DNA from: an uncultured Pluralibacter sp.
Lineage (GTDB): Bacteria; Pseudomonadota; Gammaproteobacteria; Enterobacterales; Enterobacteriaceae
Direction of reading: 5' to 3'
DNA: 64,000 bases
NCBI RefSeq assembly: GCF_913775985.1
Contig: NZ_CAJYMB010000014.1
Coordinates: 62,001 to 126,000, forward strand
Shown: one piece after another, positions 54,071-63,721 of the stretch
How the letters are laid out: the number at the start of each line of letters is the position of its first letter
How positions within the stretch are numbered: the first letter of the stretch is position 1
Notes under the pieces: model-generated
What the model was told of the DNA's origin: nothing
Database searches by the model: none
Seen by the model: only the letters and a program-made list of their open reading frames with translations
Made by a program: the position numbers and the translations under genes

Positions 54071-55363
54071 TCAATGTTCCGTTTTGGCCGGGAAAGTCTG
54101 AAATGCAATCTGACGTTCGACCGGATACACCTCCCTTCCGGTAAGTTCGCGCAGAATGACGGAGTTACGGTAGCTTGCCATACCGAGATCGGGCGTAACG
54201 AAACCGTGAGTATGCAGCTCGGCATTTTGAACAAAGACGCGATTGTAGAAATCAATGCTGTAGTTACGCTGCACGTCGTAGCGCCCTTGCTCGTCCCAGC
54301 GCAAGCGCCGGGTAACACCTTCAAGAAACGCTGGCGGGCTGGAGTGATATCCCGTTGCCATGACCAGCCCTTCAGTACGGCGGGTAAATGCGCGTTCCTG
54401 CTCCTGCTGATAGAGCGAGAGTTCAAGCTCCCCGTTGGGCAGCCGTCGCATACCTGTCAATGCAGAATGGGTGAAGAGATTAACGTTCAGTTCCCCATCG
54501 AGCTGTTTAACGTACATCAGGTCATAGATATCGTTGATTAAACTACTATTAATGCCCTTATAAAGGCTTTTGTGGCTGGCATTTAACTGGTCTCGCTTAG
54601 CAGGAGCCAGGTCATGAAAATAATCCACCCATTCTGGAGAGGTCATCTCTAGCGTCAGCCTGGTGTATTCAAGCGGGTAGAAGCGCGGCGCGCGGGTGAT
54701 CCAGTTAAGCTGGTAGCCAAATTTGTCGATATCATTGAGCAGATCATAATAAATTTCGGCTGCGCTCTGTCCGCTCCCCAGTACGGTAATTGAGCGCTTT
54801 TGCTGCAGCTGATCTTTATTTTCAAGGTAATCGCTGGAGTGGGTAAAATACGGGCGCAGCGGCAAGCTACACTCCGGTACCCATGCCGTAGGGCCAGTAC
54901 CGAGGACAAGCTGACGGGCATAATACTCTTGCGTTTGCCCATTAAGAGTATCGGTAGCGCGTACACACCAGGCAGACTTTTTCTCGTCATAGCTGACATA
55001 ATCCACGCGCCTGTTCCAGCGTAAATTGCTAAGGCGAGAGCAAACCCACTGGCAGTACTGGTTATACTCTTTGCGCATCAGAAAAAAGTTCTCTCTAATA
55101 TAAAAAGAATAAAGCTTTCCCTTTTTTTTCATATAATTAAGCAAACTATACGGGCTGGTTGGGTCGGCAAGCGTAACCAGATCGGCAATAAAAGGCGTCT
55201 GAAGATGGGCGCTCTCAAGCATCATCCCGGTATGCCAGTCAAATCCGGCATTCCGATCGAGAAAAATACCGTTCAGATCCTCGATGGGTTCACTGAGGCA
55301 GGCCAGGCCCAGGTTAAATGGGCCGATCCCAATACCCACAAAATCGTAAATTGTATGATTCAT
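54071..55363 (-). CDS. dfoA: Cadaverine/lysine N6-hydroxylase, DfoA-like
   Basis: Flavin-dependent N-hydroxylating monooxygenase (430 aa). It has the FAD motif 'FVGIGIGPFNLGLACL' (about 8-23), the NADPH motif 'ITVLGSGQSAAEIYYDLL' and the C-terminal 'ATGYHSSPPAF' motif. Related to IucD (lysine) and DesB (cadaverine). Beside a lysine decarboxylase, cadaverine is the likely substrate. Ten bases after dfoJ, and abutting dfoC. Confidence 0.92.
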   Translation of the reverse strand: MNHTIYDFVGIGIGPFNLGLACLSEPIEDLNGIFLDRNAGFDWHTGMMLESAHLQTPFIADLVTLADPTSPYSLLNYMKKKGKLYSFYIRENFFLMRKEYNQYCQWVCSRLSNLRWNRRVDYVSYDEKKSAWCVRATDTLNGQTQEYYARQLVLGTGPTAWVPECSLPLRPYFTHSSDYLENKDQLQQKRSITVLGSGQSAAEIYYDLLNDIDKFGYQLNWITRAPRFYPLEYTRLTLEMTSPEWVDYFHDLAPAKRDQLNASHKSLYKGINSSLINDIYDLMYVKQLDGELNVNLFTHSALTGMRRLPNGELELSLYQQEQERAFTRRTEGLVMATGYHSSPPAFLEGVTRRLRWDEQGRYDVQRNYSIDFYNRVFVQNAELHTHGFVTPDLGMASYRNSVILRELTGREVYPVERQIAFQTFPAKTEH

Positions 55364-55373
55364 ATCGGAGTTC

Positions 55374-56918
55374 TCATTGAGTTACCGAAGAGGTGCGGAG
55401 ATATTCCCGTCCGTAGTGCGCTATCAGGCTGATAACTTCGTCCAGGTCGGCGCTGGTGGTCGTTGGATTAAGCAGGGTAAATTTTAGATACTGCCGCCCA
55501 TCTACTCGGGTGCCGGCGATGATAGCCCTCCCGGAACGGAATATGGCTTTGCGAATCGCTGCATTCATCTCATCAATTTGGGTATCGCTGAGCATCCGAT
55601 CGGGCCTGAAGCGGAAAACCTGAGTGGAGAGCTCCGGCGCGTGTAATACCTCAATCTCAGGATGATCGCTTAACAGCCGGTGTGCGATCTGCGCCAGATG
55701 CAGCACCGAATCGAAAGCGTTACCTAACGCAACCGGGCCCATAATGCGCAGCGTCAGCCACATTTTTAAGGCATCAAAGCGCCGGGTCGTCTGGATACTT
55801 TTATTCACAAGATTTGGCGTGCCTTCCTGCTGGGCGCTAAGCGGATTGAGGTAGTCAGCATGGTGCGTGACGTGTTTCAGATTCTGTTTATCCCGTACAA
55901 AAAAAGCGCCGCAGCTAACGGTCTGAAAGAAGGATTTGTGGTAATCCACGGTGACAGAATCGGCCCGTTCAATCCCGCGCAGGCGCTGGCGATGTTGCTC
56001 TGAAACCAGCAAACCGCAGCCGTAGGCGGCATCTACGTGCATCCATAAATTGCTGCGCTGGCACAAGTCGGCGATCTCCTCCAGCGGATCGATACTGCCG
56101 AAGTCAGTTGTACCGCCAGTAGCAACGATCGCTATCGGGATCAGCCCCTCATCGCGAGAGCGCTGTATCTCACGCTCAAGCACTTTAACATCCATGCGGT
56201 AGCGCGCATCGCAGTCCACCGCCACCACGGCATCGTAGCCCAGCCCGAGGATTGCCATGGACTTCTGAATACTGAAGTGGCTCAGCGATGAAGCGAAAAT
56301 ACGCCATTTGCCTGCATCCGGCGGCAAACCACGATATTTAACAAGGTGCCCCGGATGATGAGATTCACACCAGCTGTCGCGGGCAAGCAGCATTGCCATC
56401 AGGTTTGACTGGGTTCCTCCACTGGTAAAAATACCGTCAGAACAGGGCGGCAGCCCGATACGCTGCAGCGTCCAGTCAATGACCTTTTGTTCAATAAGCG
56501 TCCCGCCAGCGCTCTGATCCCAGGTATCCACCGAGGTATTCACCGCCGAGAGGATTTGCTCAGCCGCCAGCGACGGCAGGACCACTGGACAGTTTAAATG
56601 CGCAAGATATTTAGGGTGATGGAACCAGATGGCATCACGAAGGTAGAGGTTATAAAGCTCGGAAAATGCTTTATCGCTGTCACCCAAAGGGTGATTCAAA
56701 TCGACGCTTCTGAACTGGCCCGCCAGTTCTTCAGGCAGTATTCCGCTGAAAGGCTTTTCTACCTTCTTAACCGTATCAGCAAGTAGATCCAGCACCTTCT
56801 GACTCTGCTGCTGCCATAATCCAAGCTGTTGATCATTGAAAAGCCAGTCGGCTGAGCTAACGCCCTCAAAAGGATTCGATAATTCTGATACTGATGGTGC
56901 GAACAATTGTGTCGCCAT
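55374..56918 (-). CDS. dfoJ: PLP-dependent lysine decarboxylase, DfoJ-like
   Basis: Group II pyridoxal-phosphate decarboxylase (514 aa) of the DesA/DDC family, expected to make cadaverine from lysine as the first step. The cofactor contacts are His214 ('SSLSHFSIQKS'), Asp296 ('MHVDAAYGCG') and Lys328 ('VDYHKSFFQ'). I start at 'MATQLF' (56918), which has AGGAATGG upstream; an earlier in-frame ATG 16 codons up is less likely. First gene of the five-gene operon; the likely control site is a Fur-box-like sequence about 200 bases upstream. Confidence 0.92.
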   Translation of the reverse strand: MATQLFAPSVSELSNPFEGVSSADWLFNDQQLGLWQQQSQKVLDLLADTVKKVEKPFSGILPEELAGQFRSVDLNHPLGDSDKAFSELYNLYLRDAIWFHHPKYLAHLNCPVVLPSLAAEQILSAVNTSVDTWDQSAGGTLIEQKVIDWTLQRIGLPPCSDGIFTSGGTQSNLMAMLLARDSWCESHHPGHLVKYRGLPPDAGKWRIFASSLSHFSIQKSMAILGLGYDAVVAVDCDARYRMDVKVLEREIQRSRDEGLIPIAIVATGGTTDFGSIDPLEEIADLCQRSNLWMHVDAAYGCGLLVSEQHRQRLRGIERADSVTVDYHKSFFQTVSCGAFFVRDKQNLKHVTHHADYLNPLSAQQEGTPNLVNKSIQTTRRFDALKMWLTLRIMGPVALGNAFDSVLHLAQIAHRLLSDHPEIEVLHAPELSTQVFRFRPDRMLSDTQIDEMNAAIRKAIFRSGRAIIAGTRVDGRQYLKFTLLNPTTTSADLDEVISLIAHYGREYLRTSSVTQ

Positions 56919-57113
56919 TTTCCATTCCTGTTTATTTAGTTCTGAGAAATCCTGCAGGTACGGCACTGCAGGTCATCTTGCTCGCTCTAAATTCCAGATA
57001 AATGAGATGAAGGGTTGAGATACAACGCCAAACTCAAGAACGCATTTTTTAATTTAATAATTTCATGGAGTTATATTTAAACAATAACACAATGTCAGGA
57101 GAGCTAAAGTATA

Positions 57114-57132
57114 AATGCAAATGGTTATCATT
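57114..57132 (-). promoter_or_regulatory. Fur-box-like site upstream of the desferrioxamine operon
   Basis: On the minus strand AATGATAACCATTTGCATT matches the central 15 bases of the Fur consensus (TGATAATCATTATCA) at 12 of 15 positions. Some 200 bases before dfoJ, so iron repression of the operon is expected. Confidence 0.6.
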
Positions 57133-57740
57133 CCACTTCAATGAAGTTAAAATGTGTTACAATGAATGCTTATATATTTCAGATAACACCAGACACACAA
57201 TGTTCATAAGGGTATAAAAACCGCGCAGCAACAACGCACTTTTCACCAAGAAAATTCACTATCCCCATGAAAAAAGAATGGCAATACCTACCTCTTTATT
57301 TCCATTTAATAATACTATTTTATCAACAACATAATTAAAAAGACTATATTATAATTTTATAGAATAAGTTACTGCAGACACTAACTCGCATAATAAATTA
57401 TATTTCAGCTGAAATATGAAAGATTAAATAAAACCTTAAATTCAATACGATACCTATGACAGACCTGACAGATAAGAACATGCCCTTTGAATGAAACTGC
57501 TCACAAATAAGAACTTAACCCACTGATTATAAGAAAAAATTAATACACACACTTCCTGAGTAACCGTATTTTCCACTATATCACCCTCTAATCAGAATAA
57601 TAATTAACCCTCCTTGACATTACTCCTCCCTCACATTATCTATTAAATGTCCTACAGAATATTTCCGCCAATCACTAAATGTAACTTGTATTACCAGAAT
57701 GCGGAGCAACGCGCTGCGGCGTACATCCTGAGCATTTCAA

Positions 57741-57774
57741 GCTGCATGCAGCCTGAAATATGACGGGTGAATAT
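57741..57774 (+). repeat. Possible ERIC-end remnant
   Basis: GCATGCAGCCTGAAATATGA followed by CGGGTGAATA resembles the right end of an ERIC element (GCAGCTTGAAGTATGACGGGTATA with changes). No left half is visible, so a decayed fragment at most. Confidence 0.35.
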
Positions 57775-57866
57775 CATCCATAGCCACGCGGCCGCATACC
57801 AATAAACCTCTGCTGTTATCGCTGGGCGATGAACAGATATTTTCCTGCCACAGGAGAAAGGTAGAT

Positions 57867-59276
57867 ATGCAGAAGAAGAAAAGACTCGCGTTATTATCCG
57901 GATTAACTTTCGCATTATTAATCAGCGCCGGGGCCAGCAGCGCCGCTTCGAATATTACGGAAATGGATGGCGATCCGGCGGTAAAAGAAGCCGCACCGGG
58001 CAGCACCGGTAAAGCGCACTTCGCCAGCCCTGACACGTCAAAATCAGGGGGCGAGCCCACGGTCACGTTTGCGCCGCCGACGGAGGAGCAAAAGCGCGTG
58101 AAGCCGCCTGAAAGCGATGCCAAAGCCGCCACGCCGTTACAGGTGGGGATAAGCCTGAAAAACGATGCACCCGATGTAGATTTGAGCACCCTGCGCTGGG
58201 TCAATATTACCGGCCAGCGCCGCGCCGCGCACTTCAGCATCAAATCCCTCGGCGCGGAGTCGGTTCGCGCGGGGCTGATTATCAAAACCCTCAGCGGCCA
58301 GATCCCCGACAACCTGATCCTGCATTTTAAGGGCGAGGACGGCGACATTTTTGAAACCACCGGCAGCGAACTGAAAAACAATCAGCTCTACTGGAGCCCG
58401 GCAGTGGTCGGCGATCGGCTCACGGTGGAGCTGGTGCTGCCCGCAGGCCTGACGCCGCAGGATCTGCAGGTTTCGGTACCGCTGCTTTCCTATTTCCCGG
58501 AATCCATTAAAGGTGCGAAAGCAGGCGGCTACAGCAATGGTTTTGGCGACAGTGGCTCCTGCCAGGTTGATGAGGTGTGCGCCGCCCAGAGCGGCACGCC
58601 GGCCTACGATGACGCTACCCGGGCGGTAGCAAAAATGATTTATACCAAGCACGATGGCTTTAGCTATATCTGCACCGGCTCGCTGCTTAACAACAGCAAC
58701 TCGCCGAAGCGGCAGCTGTTCTGGTCAGCGGCGCACTGCCTGGCGGATCAGGAAGAAGCGGACACGCTGCAGACGGTCTGGCTTTTCCGCACGACCCAGT
58801 GCGCCGGCGATGTTTCGACGCTGGATCCGCGCGTTACCGTCCTGACCGGCGGCGCGACGCTGCTGTTCCGCAATGCCAGCCGCGATACCCTGCTGCTGGA
58901 GCTGAAACGCACCCCGCCGGCAGGCACCTTTTATCAAGGCTGGAACGCGCAACAAATTGCCAATGGCGTTGATATTGACGATCTTCACCATCCGCAGGGC
59001 GATGCGCTGAAATACTCTAAAGGTCTGGTTACCGCGGTAGATAAACCCTACCAGGGCTTTACACATCTCATCCGCGTGCAGTGGCCTGCTGCCGTAGTAG
59101 AAGGCGGCTCTTCTGGCTCGGGGCTGCTTACCGTATCCAACAGCGGCAACTATCAACTGCGCGGCGGACTGTTTGGCGGCCCATCAAGCTGCCGCGTTTC
59201 TACAGCCGACCGCTATGACTACTTCTCCGATTTTAGCGGCGTGTTCTCGCAAATCTCCCGCTATTTTGCGCCTTAA
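57867..59276 (+). CDS. Secreted trypsin-like serine protease (lysyl-endopeptidase type)
   Basis: Exported protein (469 aa). Signal peptide '[20 protein letters not shown]', cut near residue 27. A low-complexity, Pro/Glu/Lys-rich stretch (about 28-90) and a beta-rich prodomain-like region (to about 220) come first. The S1 catalytic triad is His290 ('FWSAAHCLA'), Asp340 ('[13 protein letters not shown]') and Ser416 ('[10 protein letters not shown]'). Six cysteines (232, 238, 269, 291, 312, 442) suggest three disulfides, as in Achromobacter/Lysobacter lysyl endopeptidases. Secreted proteases of this kind are unusual in enterobacteria; target and secretion past the periplasm unknown. Confidence 0.85.
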   Translation: MQKKKRLALLSGLTFALLISAGASSAASNITEMDGDPAVKEAAPGSTGKAHFASPDTSKSGGEPTVTFAPPTEEQKRVKPPESDAKAATPLQVGISLKNDAPDVDLSTLRWVNITGQRRAAHFSIKSLGAESVRAGLIIKTLSGQIPDNLILHFKGEDGDIFETTGSELKNNQLYWSPAVVGDRLTVELVLPAGLTPQDLQVSVPLLSYFPESIKGAKAGGYSNGFGDSGSCQVDEVCAAQSGTPAYDDATRAVAKMIYTKHDGFSYICTGSLLNNSNSPKRQLFWSAAHCLADQEEADTLQTVWLFRTTQCAGDVSTLDPRVTVLTGGATLLFRNASRDTLLLELKRTPPAGTFYQGWNAQQIANGVDIDDLHHPQGDALKYSKGLVTAVDKPYQGFTHLIRVQWPAAVVEGGSSGSGLLTVSNSGNYQLRGGLFGGPSSCRVSTADRYDYFSDFSGVFSQISRYFAP

Positions 59277-59295
59277 TATTGGCATTTAGATCACC

Positions 59296-59325
59296 AGGGC
59301 CCCGACCGCGTTCGGGCCCTTTTTG
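59296..59325 (+). terminator. Terminator after the serine protease gene
   Basis: AGGGCCC (59296-59302) and GGGCCCT (59314-59320) form a 7-bp stem followed by TTTT. Nineteen bases beyond the stop codon. Confidence 0.85.
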
Positions 59326-59460
59326 ACAATTTATCCTCTCCGCATCATTTACAGAACTTACCGCTAGCTATCCGCACGGGTTTGAATTTCAATTGCTGCT
59401 AACGTTAGAGAACCCTTTTTTATTTCCCCGCTGAGTCCGAAAACATGGAGTTCCGGCAAA

Positions 59461-61101
59461 ATGCTAAAAGCAATAATGGCCACCGCCCGCGATCGGGCGC
59501 GTTTACAGGAAATAACCGGTGTGCTGGTGCGCTACGGGCTGCAGGATCTGCTGCGCCTGCTGGGCCTCTCTGCCCTGTTCGACAAATTTAGCGTCGGTAA
59601 AACCCAGGACGCGCGCCCGCTGCCCGAGCGGCTGTGCTCGGCGCTGGAAGAGCTCGGGCCCGCCTTCGTTAAGCTGGGCCAGATCCTCTCTACCCGCAGC
59701 GATCTGCTCGGCCCGGAGTGGACCGATGCTCTCGGCCAGCTGAACACCAGCGCCAGCCCGCTGCCCTGGTCATCCCTGGAAGCGCAGGTGGTCGCCACCC
59801 TCGGCGACGCGCCCCACAACCTGTTCGCCTGGTTTGATGAAGCGCCGCTCGCCAGCGGCTCAATGGCGCAGATCCACCGCGCGCGCCTCGCCGAAGGCGA
59901 CGAGGTGGTGGTTAAAATTCAGCGTCCCGGCATCGAACCCACCATTCGCGCGGATCTCCGGCTGCTGCACTATCTGGCAGAAACGATTGAACAGCAGAGC
60001 GCCTCGCTGGCCCGCTTTCGCCCGGCGATGCTGGTGCGCTATCTGGAAAATGCCCTGCACCAGGAGCTGGACTTCAGCTATGAAGCCGCCAACGGCGAGA
60101 AGATGTTCCAGAACTTTGCCGACAGCGAAGAGGTGGTTATCCCGCAGATTTACCAGGCCTGGACCCGCCCGCGCCTGATGGTGCAGGCATTTCTGCGCGC
60201 CGCCGCGCCGCTGGAGAGCCGGCAGCTGGCCTCCGCCGGGCTGGACGGCAGCGTGCTGGCACGGCGCGGCGCCGAAGCCTTTATTAAGATGCTGTTCGAT
60301 TTTCGCATTTATCACGCCGACCCCCATCCGGGCAACGTGATGGCGCTGGCGGGCAACCGGGTGGGATTTATTGACTTCGGCATGGTGGGCTATCTCAGCG
60401 AAACCCGCCGCAGCGAGCTGCTCTCCCTGCTGTACGCCATCAGCGAACGCGACGCGAGCGGCATTGCCGACGCGCTGATCGCCTGGAGCGACGGCGACGC
60501 GCTCAATATCACCGAGCTGGAGCTGGCCGCCAACTACTTCCTGCAAAAGCAGGGCAGCCGCACGCTGCAGCTTGGCAAAGCGCTGACGGACATGCTCGCT
60601 ACCGCCCGCGAGTTCCGCCTGCCGCTGCCGCCGGATCTGGTACTGCTGTTCAAGGCGCTGATCACCGCAGACGGCGTGCTGCAGAGCATGGATCCGCAGT
60701 TCGATATCATCGCCATTCTGCAGCCGATCCTGAAAAAACAGATGCTCCAGCGCTACGCGGGCTTTGCCAGCCGCCGGCGGATGGTGATGCTCGGCAACCG
60801 CCTGCTGGACAGCGGTGATACCCTGCCGCAAACCTTGCGGCTGGTGATACAACGCCTGCGCCACGGGCGTCTTCACGCCGATATCAACGTAGAAAACATC
60901 AGCCAGCTGGGAAAATCGCTGGAGCGGGCCGCCTCGACGCTGGCGCTGGCTATCGTGCTTGCCGCCACCGTGCTGGCGCTGACGCCGTGGCTCATCCGGC
61001 TGCACTGGACGCTGTTCGGCATTCCGGTGATCCCGGTGCTGCTTTGCCTGTGTGGCGTGGGCGGATCCGCGTGGTTAATTCGCCGACTGTGGATGCGCTG
61101 A
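59461..61101 (+). CDS. AarF/UbiB (ABC1)-family atypical kinase, accessory copy
   Basis: Membrane-associated atypical protein kinase-like protein (546 aa), as long as E. coli UbiB. Family features: 'FVKLGQILSTR' (KxGQ, Lys71-Gln74), the Ala-rich loop 'ASGSMAQIHRA' (about 132-142), 'YHADPHPGN' (catalytic loop) and 'FIDFGMVG' (metal-binding DFG). Two hydrophobic helices end the protein ('LALAIVLAATVLALTPWL' and 'IPVIPVLLCLCGVGG'). The housekeeping ubiB lies elsewhere with ubiE and ubiJ, so this is an additional copy; its link to quinones or lipids is unknown. Its own promoter region precedes it; treF follows. Confidence 0.88.
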   Translation: MLKAIMATARDRARLQEITGVLVRYGLQDLLRLLGLSALFDKFSVGKTQDARPLPERLCSALEELGPAFVKLGQILSTRSDLLGPEWTDALGQLNTSASPLPWSSLEAQVVATLGDAPHNLFAWFDEAPLASGSMAQIHRARLAEGDEVVVKIQRPGIEPTIRADLRLLHYLAETIEQQSASLARFRPAMLVRYLENALHQELDFSYEAANGEKMFQNFADSEEVVIPQIYQAWTRPRLMVQAFLRAAAPLESRQLASAGLDGSVLARRGAEAFIKMLFDFRIYHADPHPGNVMALAGNRVGFIDFGMVGYLSETRRSELLSLLYAISERDASGIADALIAWSDGDALNITELELAANYFLQKQGSRTLQLGKALTDMLATAREFRLPLPPDLVLLFKALITADGVLQSMDPQFDIIAILQPILKKQMLQRYAGFASRRRMVMLGNRLLDSGDTLPQTLRLVIQRLRHGRLHADINVENISQLGKSLERAASTLALAIVLAATVLALTPWLIRLHWTLFGIPVIPVLLCLCGVGGSAWLIRRLWMR

Positions 61102-61230
61102 TACAGTTCAGAATTCACTCAAAAATGTGATCCTGCGCATATTTTGCTCATCGTCTGGCGGCACAATGGCTATGCTTATAGACGTTTGTCAAAAAAATGA
61201 GCGCCCGACACTACCGGAGGTTGCGATTGT

Positions 61231-62892
61231 ATGCCGAGCCAGATCAGCCAAAAATTACGTTTCCCACCAGAGGATATCCTGCAAATTGAACAGGCCGAGC
61301 CCGGTTATCTTACGGATCCCTGCGAGCTGAAGCTGGATGAGATGCTGGAGGTCGAACCGGAGCCGGAGATCATCGAGGGCCTGCCCGCATCCGATGCCCT
61401 GACGCCTTCAGACCGCTATCTCGAACTGTTCGAAGAGGTACAGGCGTCGCGCATCTTTACCGACAGCAAAACCTTTCCGGACTGCGCCCCGCGTATCGAG
61501 CCGCTGGATATTCTGATCCGCTACCGCCGGCTGAAAAATCTGCCGGGTTTCGATCTGCGCAAGTTCGTGGTGTCGCACTTCTGGCTGCCCGACAATACTG
61601 ACGATAACTACGTTTCCGATCCCAACAGCTCGCTCAAAGAACACATTGATAACCTGTGGCCGGTGCTGACCCGTGAGCCGCAGGACCACATTCCGTGGTC
61701 GTCGCTGCTGGCGCTGCCCCAGGCCTACATCGTGCCCGGCGGCCGCTTTACCGAGACTTACTACTGGGACTCCTACTTCACCATGCTGGGGCTGGCAGAA
61801 AGCGGGCGCAGCGACCTGATGAAGTGTATGGCGGACAATTTCGCGTGGATGATCGAGCGCTACGGCCATATTCCCAACGGCAACCGCACCTATTACCTGA
61901 GCCGCTCCCAGCCGCCGGTGTTCGCGCTGATGGTGGAGCTGTTCGAAGAGGACGGCGTGCGCGGTGCGCGGCGCTACCTTGAGCATCTGAAAATGGAGTA
62001 CGCCTTCTGGATGGACGGCGCCGGTTCCCTGCTGCCCAACCAGGCCTATCGCCGGGTAGTCAGAATGCAGGACGGCTCACTGCTCAACCGCTACTGGGAC
62101 GACCGCGACACGCCCCGGGACGAATCCTGGTTTGAAGACGTGGAAACCGCCCGCCACTCGGGCCGCCCGCCGAACGAGGTCTACCGCGACCTGCGCGCCG
62201 GTGCGGAATCCGGCTGGGACTATACCTCGCGCTGGCTGCGGGACGGCAACCGGCTGGCGAGTATCCGCACCACCCAGTTTGTACCGGTGGATCTCAATGC
62301 CCTGATGTTCAAGCTGGAAAGTACCATCGCCAATATTTCGGCATTAAACGGCGATCGCGAAACCGAGGCCGATTTCCGCCACCGGGCCAGCGAGCGCCGG
62401 GCGGCGATTACCCGCTATCTGTGGGACGACGAGCAGGGCTGCTACCGCGACTACGACTGGCGGCGCGAGGAGATGGCGCTGTTTTCTGCGGCAAGCGTGG
62501 TGCCGCTGTATGTGGGCCTCGCCACCCATGAGCAGGCTGACAAGCTCGACACCGCAATACGTACTCGCCTGCTGACGCCGGGCGGGATTATGGCCACCGA
62601 ATACGACAGCGGCGAGCAGTGGGATTACCCCAACGGCTGGGCGCCGCTGCAGTGGATGGCAATTCAGGGCTTCAAGCTCTACGGTAACGACGCGCTCGGA
62701 AATGAGATTGCCCACAGCTGGCTGAAAATGGTCAACAACTTTTACCAGCAGCACCACAAGCTGATTGAGAAATACCACATCTCGTGCAGCACCGCCCGGG
62801 AAGGCGGCGGCGGCGAATATCCGCTGCAGGACGGCTTCGGCTGGACCAACGGCGTGGTGCGCAGATTAATTGGCCTGTACGGCGAACCGTGA
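61231..62892 (+). CDS. treF: Cytoplasmic trehalase TreF
   Basis: GH37 trehalase (553 aa; E. coli 549) that splits trehalose into two glucose units in the cytoplasm. Both family signatures are present: '[15 protein letters not shown]' and '[14 protein letters not shown]'. No signal peptide, unlike periplasmic TreA. The N-terminus differs from E. coli over the first 25 residues but then matches. GGAGG sits 11 bases before the ATG. About 60 bases upstream, CTATGCTTATAG is a plausible RpoS-type -10 region, as expected for a stationary-phase gene. Confidence 0.97.
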   Translation: MPSQISQKLRFPPEDILQIEQAEPGYLTDPCELKLDEMLEVEPEPEIIEGLPASDALTPSDRYLELFEEVQASRIFTDSKTFPDCAPRIEPLDILIRYRRLKNLPGFDLRKFVVSHFWLPDNTDDNYVSDPNSSLKEHIDNLWPVLTREPQDHIPWSSLLALPQAYIVPGGRFTETYYWDSYFTMLGLAESGRSDLMKCMADNFAWMIERYGHIPNGNRTYYLSRSQPPVFALMVELFEEDGVRGARRYLEHLKMEYAFWMDGAGSLLPNQAYRRVVRMQDGSLLNRYWDDRDTPRDESWFEDVETARHSGRPPNEVYRDLRAGAESGWDYTSRWLRDGNRLASIRTTQFVPVDLNALMFKLESTIANISALNGDRETEADFRHRASERRAAITRYLWDDEQGCYRDYDWRREEMALFSAASVVPLYVGLATHEQADKLDTAIRTRLLTPGGIMATEYDSGEQWDYPNGWAPLQWMAIQGFKLYGNDALGNEIAHSWLKMVNNFYQQHHKLIEKYHISCSTAREGGGGEYPLQDGFGWTNGVVRRLIGLYGEP

Positions 62893-62910
62893 TCTCGCGA
62901 ACTGTACAAT

Positions 62911-62942
62911 AAATAGCCAACCTTCGCGTCGGCTATTTTTTG
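62911..62942 (+). terminator. Terminator after treF
   Basis: AAATAGCC (62911-62918) pairs with GGCTATTT (62931-62938), followed by more T residues. Confidence 0.85.
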
Positions 62943-63044
62943 TCCGGAAAAACATGTCGCCCGCGCCTGGCCGTTTTTATCGCACTGCGCTTTACTGGCC
63001 TCTGTCCACCCACCACTATCACCGCAGCCCGCAGGGAAAATGCC

Positions 63045-63578
63045 ATGAACGCGCTTCAAACATCCCGCCTTTGTCTCAGCCCCCTCAGCGAAGCCGACTG
63101 GCCGCTGTTCCTCGCCCTCCAGCAGGACAGCACCGTCATGCGCTACGTGTCCGATCCCCGCAGCGAAGAGGAAATCCGCGCCGCCTTTGAATCCCGCCTC
63201 CCGCGGTGGTCGCCGGGCTGCGCCCACTGGCTGTGCCTGATGGTGCGGGAAAAAGAGAGTGGCCGCGCGCTGGGGGTGACCGGCTATATTCAGCGGGAGC
63301 CGGACGCGGGCGAAGTGGGATTTCTGTTTTTTCCCGCTGCCCAGGGCAGAGGCTACGGCACCGAATCCCTGCGGGCGGTATGCGATTTCGCCTTCAGCAG
63401 CGGGGAGCTTCGCCGCCTGAGTGCCACAGTTACCGCCGGCAATTTTGCCTCGCGCGGCGCGCTGGAAAAAGTCGGCTTCCGGCTTGAAGGGGAGCTGCGC
63501 GAGAGCTTTCAGCTGGCGGGAGAATGGCATAACGACTGGCTTTTTGGCCTGCTTTCTCGCGAATACCGCAGCCGCTGA
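63045..63578 (+). CDS. GNAT N-acetyltransferase, RimJ/RimL-like
   Basis: Predicted acetyltransferase (177 aa). The acetyl-CoA motif is 'FPAAQGRGYGTESLRAVCDF' (about 96-115); 'LRRLSATVTAGNFASRGALEKVGF' is the usual second half of the fold (read in two parts). Substrate unknown: a protein N-terminus or a small amine. The ATG at 63045 with GCAGGGA upstream is preferred; the frame is open 35 codons further up. Located between treF and a LysR gene. Confidence 0.82.
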   Translation: MNALQTSRLCLSPLSEADWPLFLALQQDSTVMRYVSDPRSEEEIRAAFESRLPRWSPGCAHWLCLMVREKESGRALGVTGYIQREPDAGEVGFLFFPAAQGRGYGTESLRAVCDFAFSSGELRRLSATVTAGNFASRGALEKVGFRLEGELRESFQLAGEWHNDWLFGLLSREYRSR

Positions 63579-63721
63579 CCTTTAAATCTTTGCCTCTGTC
63601 GCTGAAAAATCACTTTCTGCGCCCTCGCCTGATGATTTCACCCTGATTGATTGCTATAAAAACAACAATCGAGGATTGATTATTTACATTGTTCCAACAT
63701 GGACAACAGAAGGCGCTGCGG

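Larger units (their letters stand above)
56919..57866. other. AT-rich divergent region between dfoJ and the serine protease gene
   Basis: About 950 bases, very AT-rich from about 57000 to 57660, with no convincing gene. It holds the Fur-box-like site, both divergent promoters (not individually resolvable) and an ERIC-end remnant near its right edge. CAGGAGAAAGG precedes the protease start. Confidence 0.55.

Noticed and set aside
54070..54426. Upstream extension of dfoC to 903 codons.
   Set aside because: This part lies inside dfoA and reads as noise; homology begins at the ATG at 54069.
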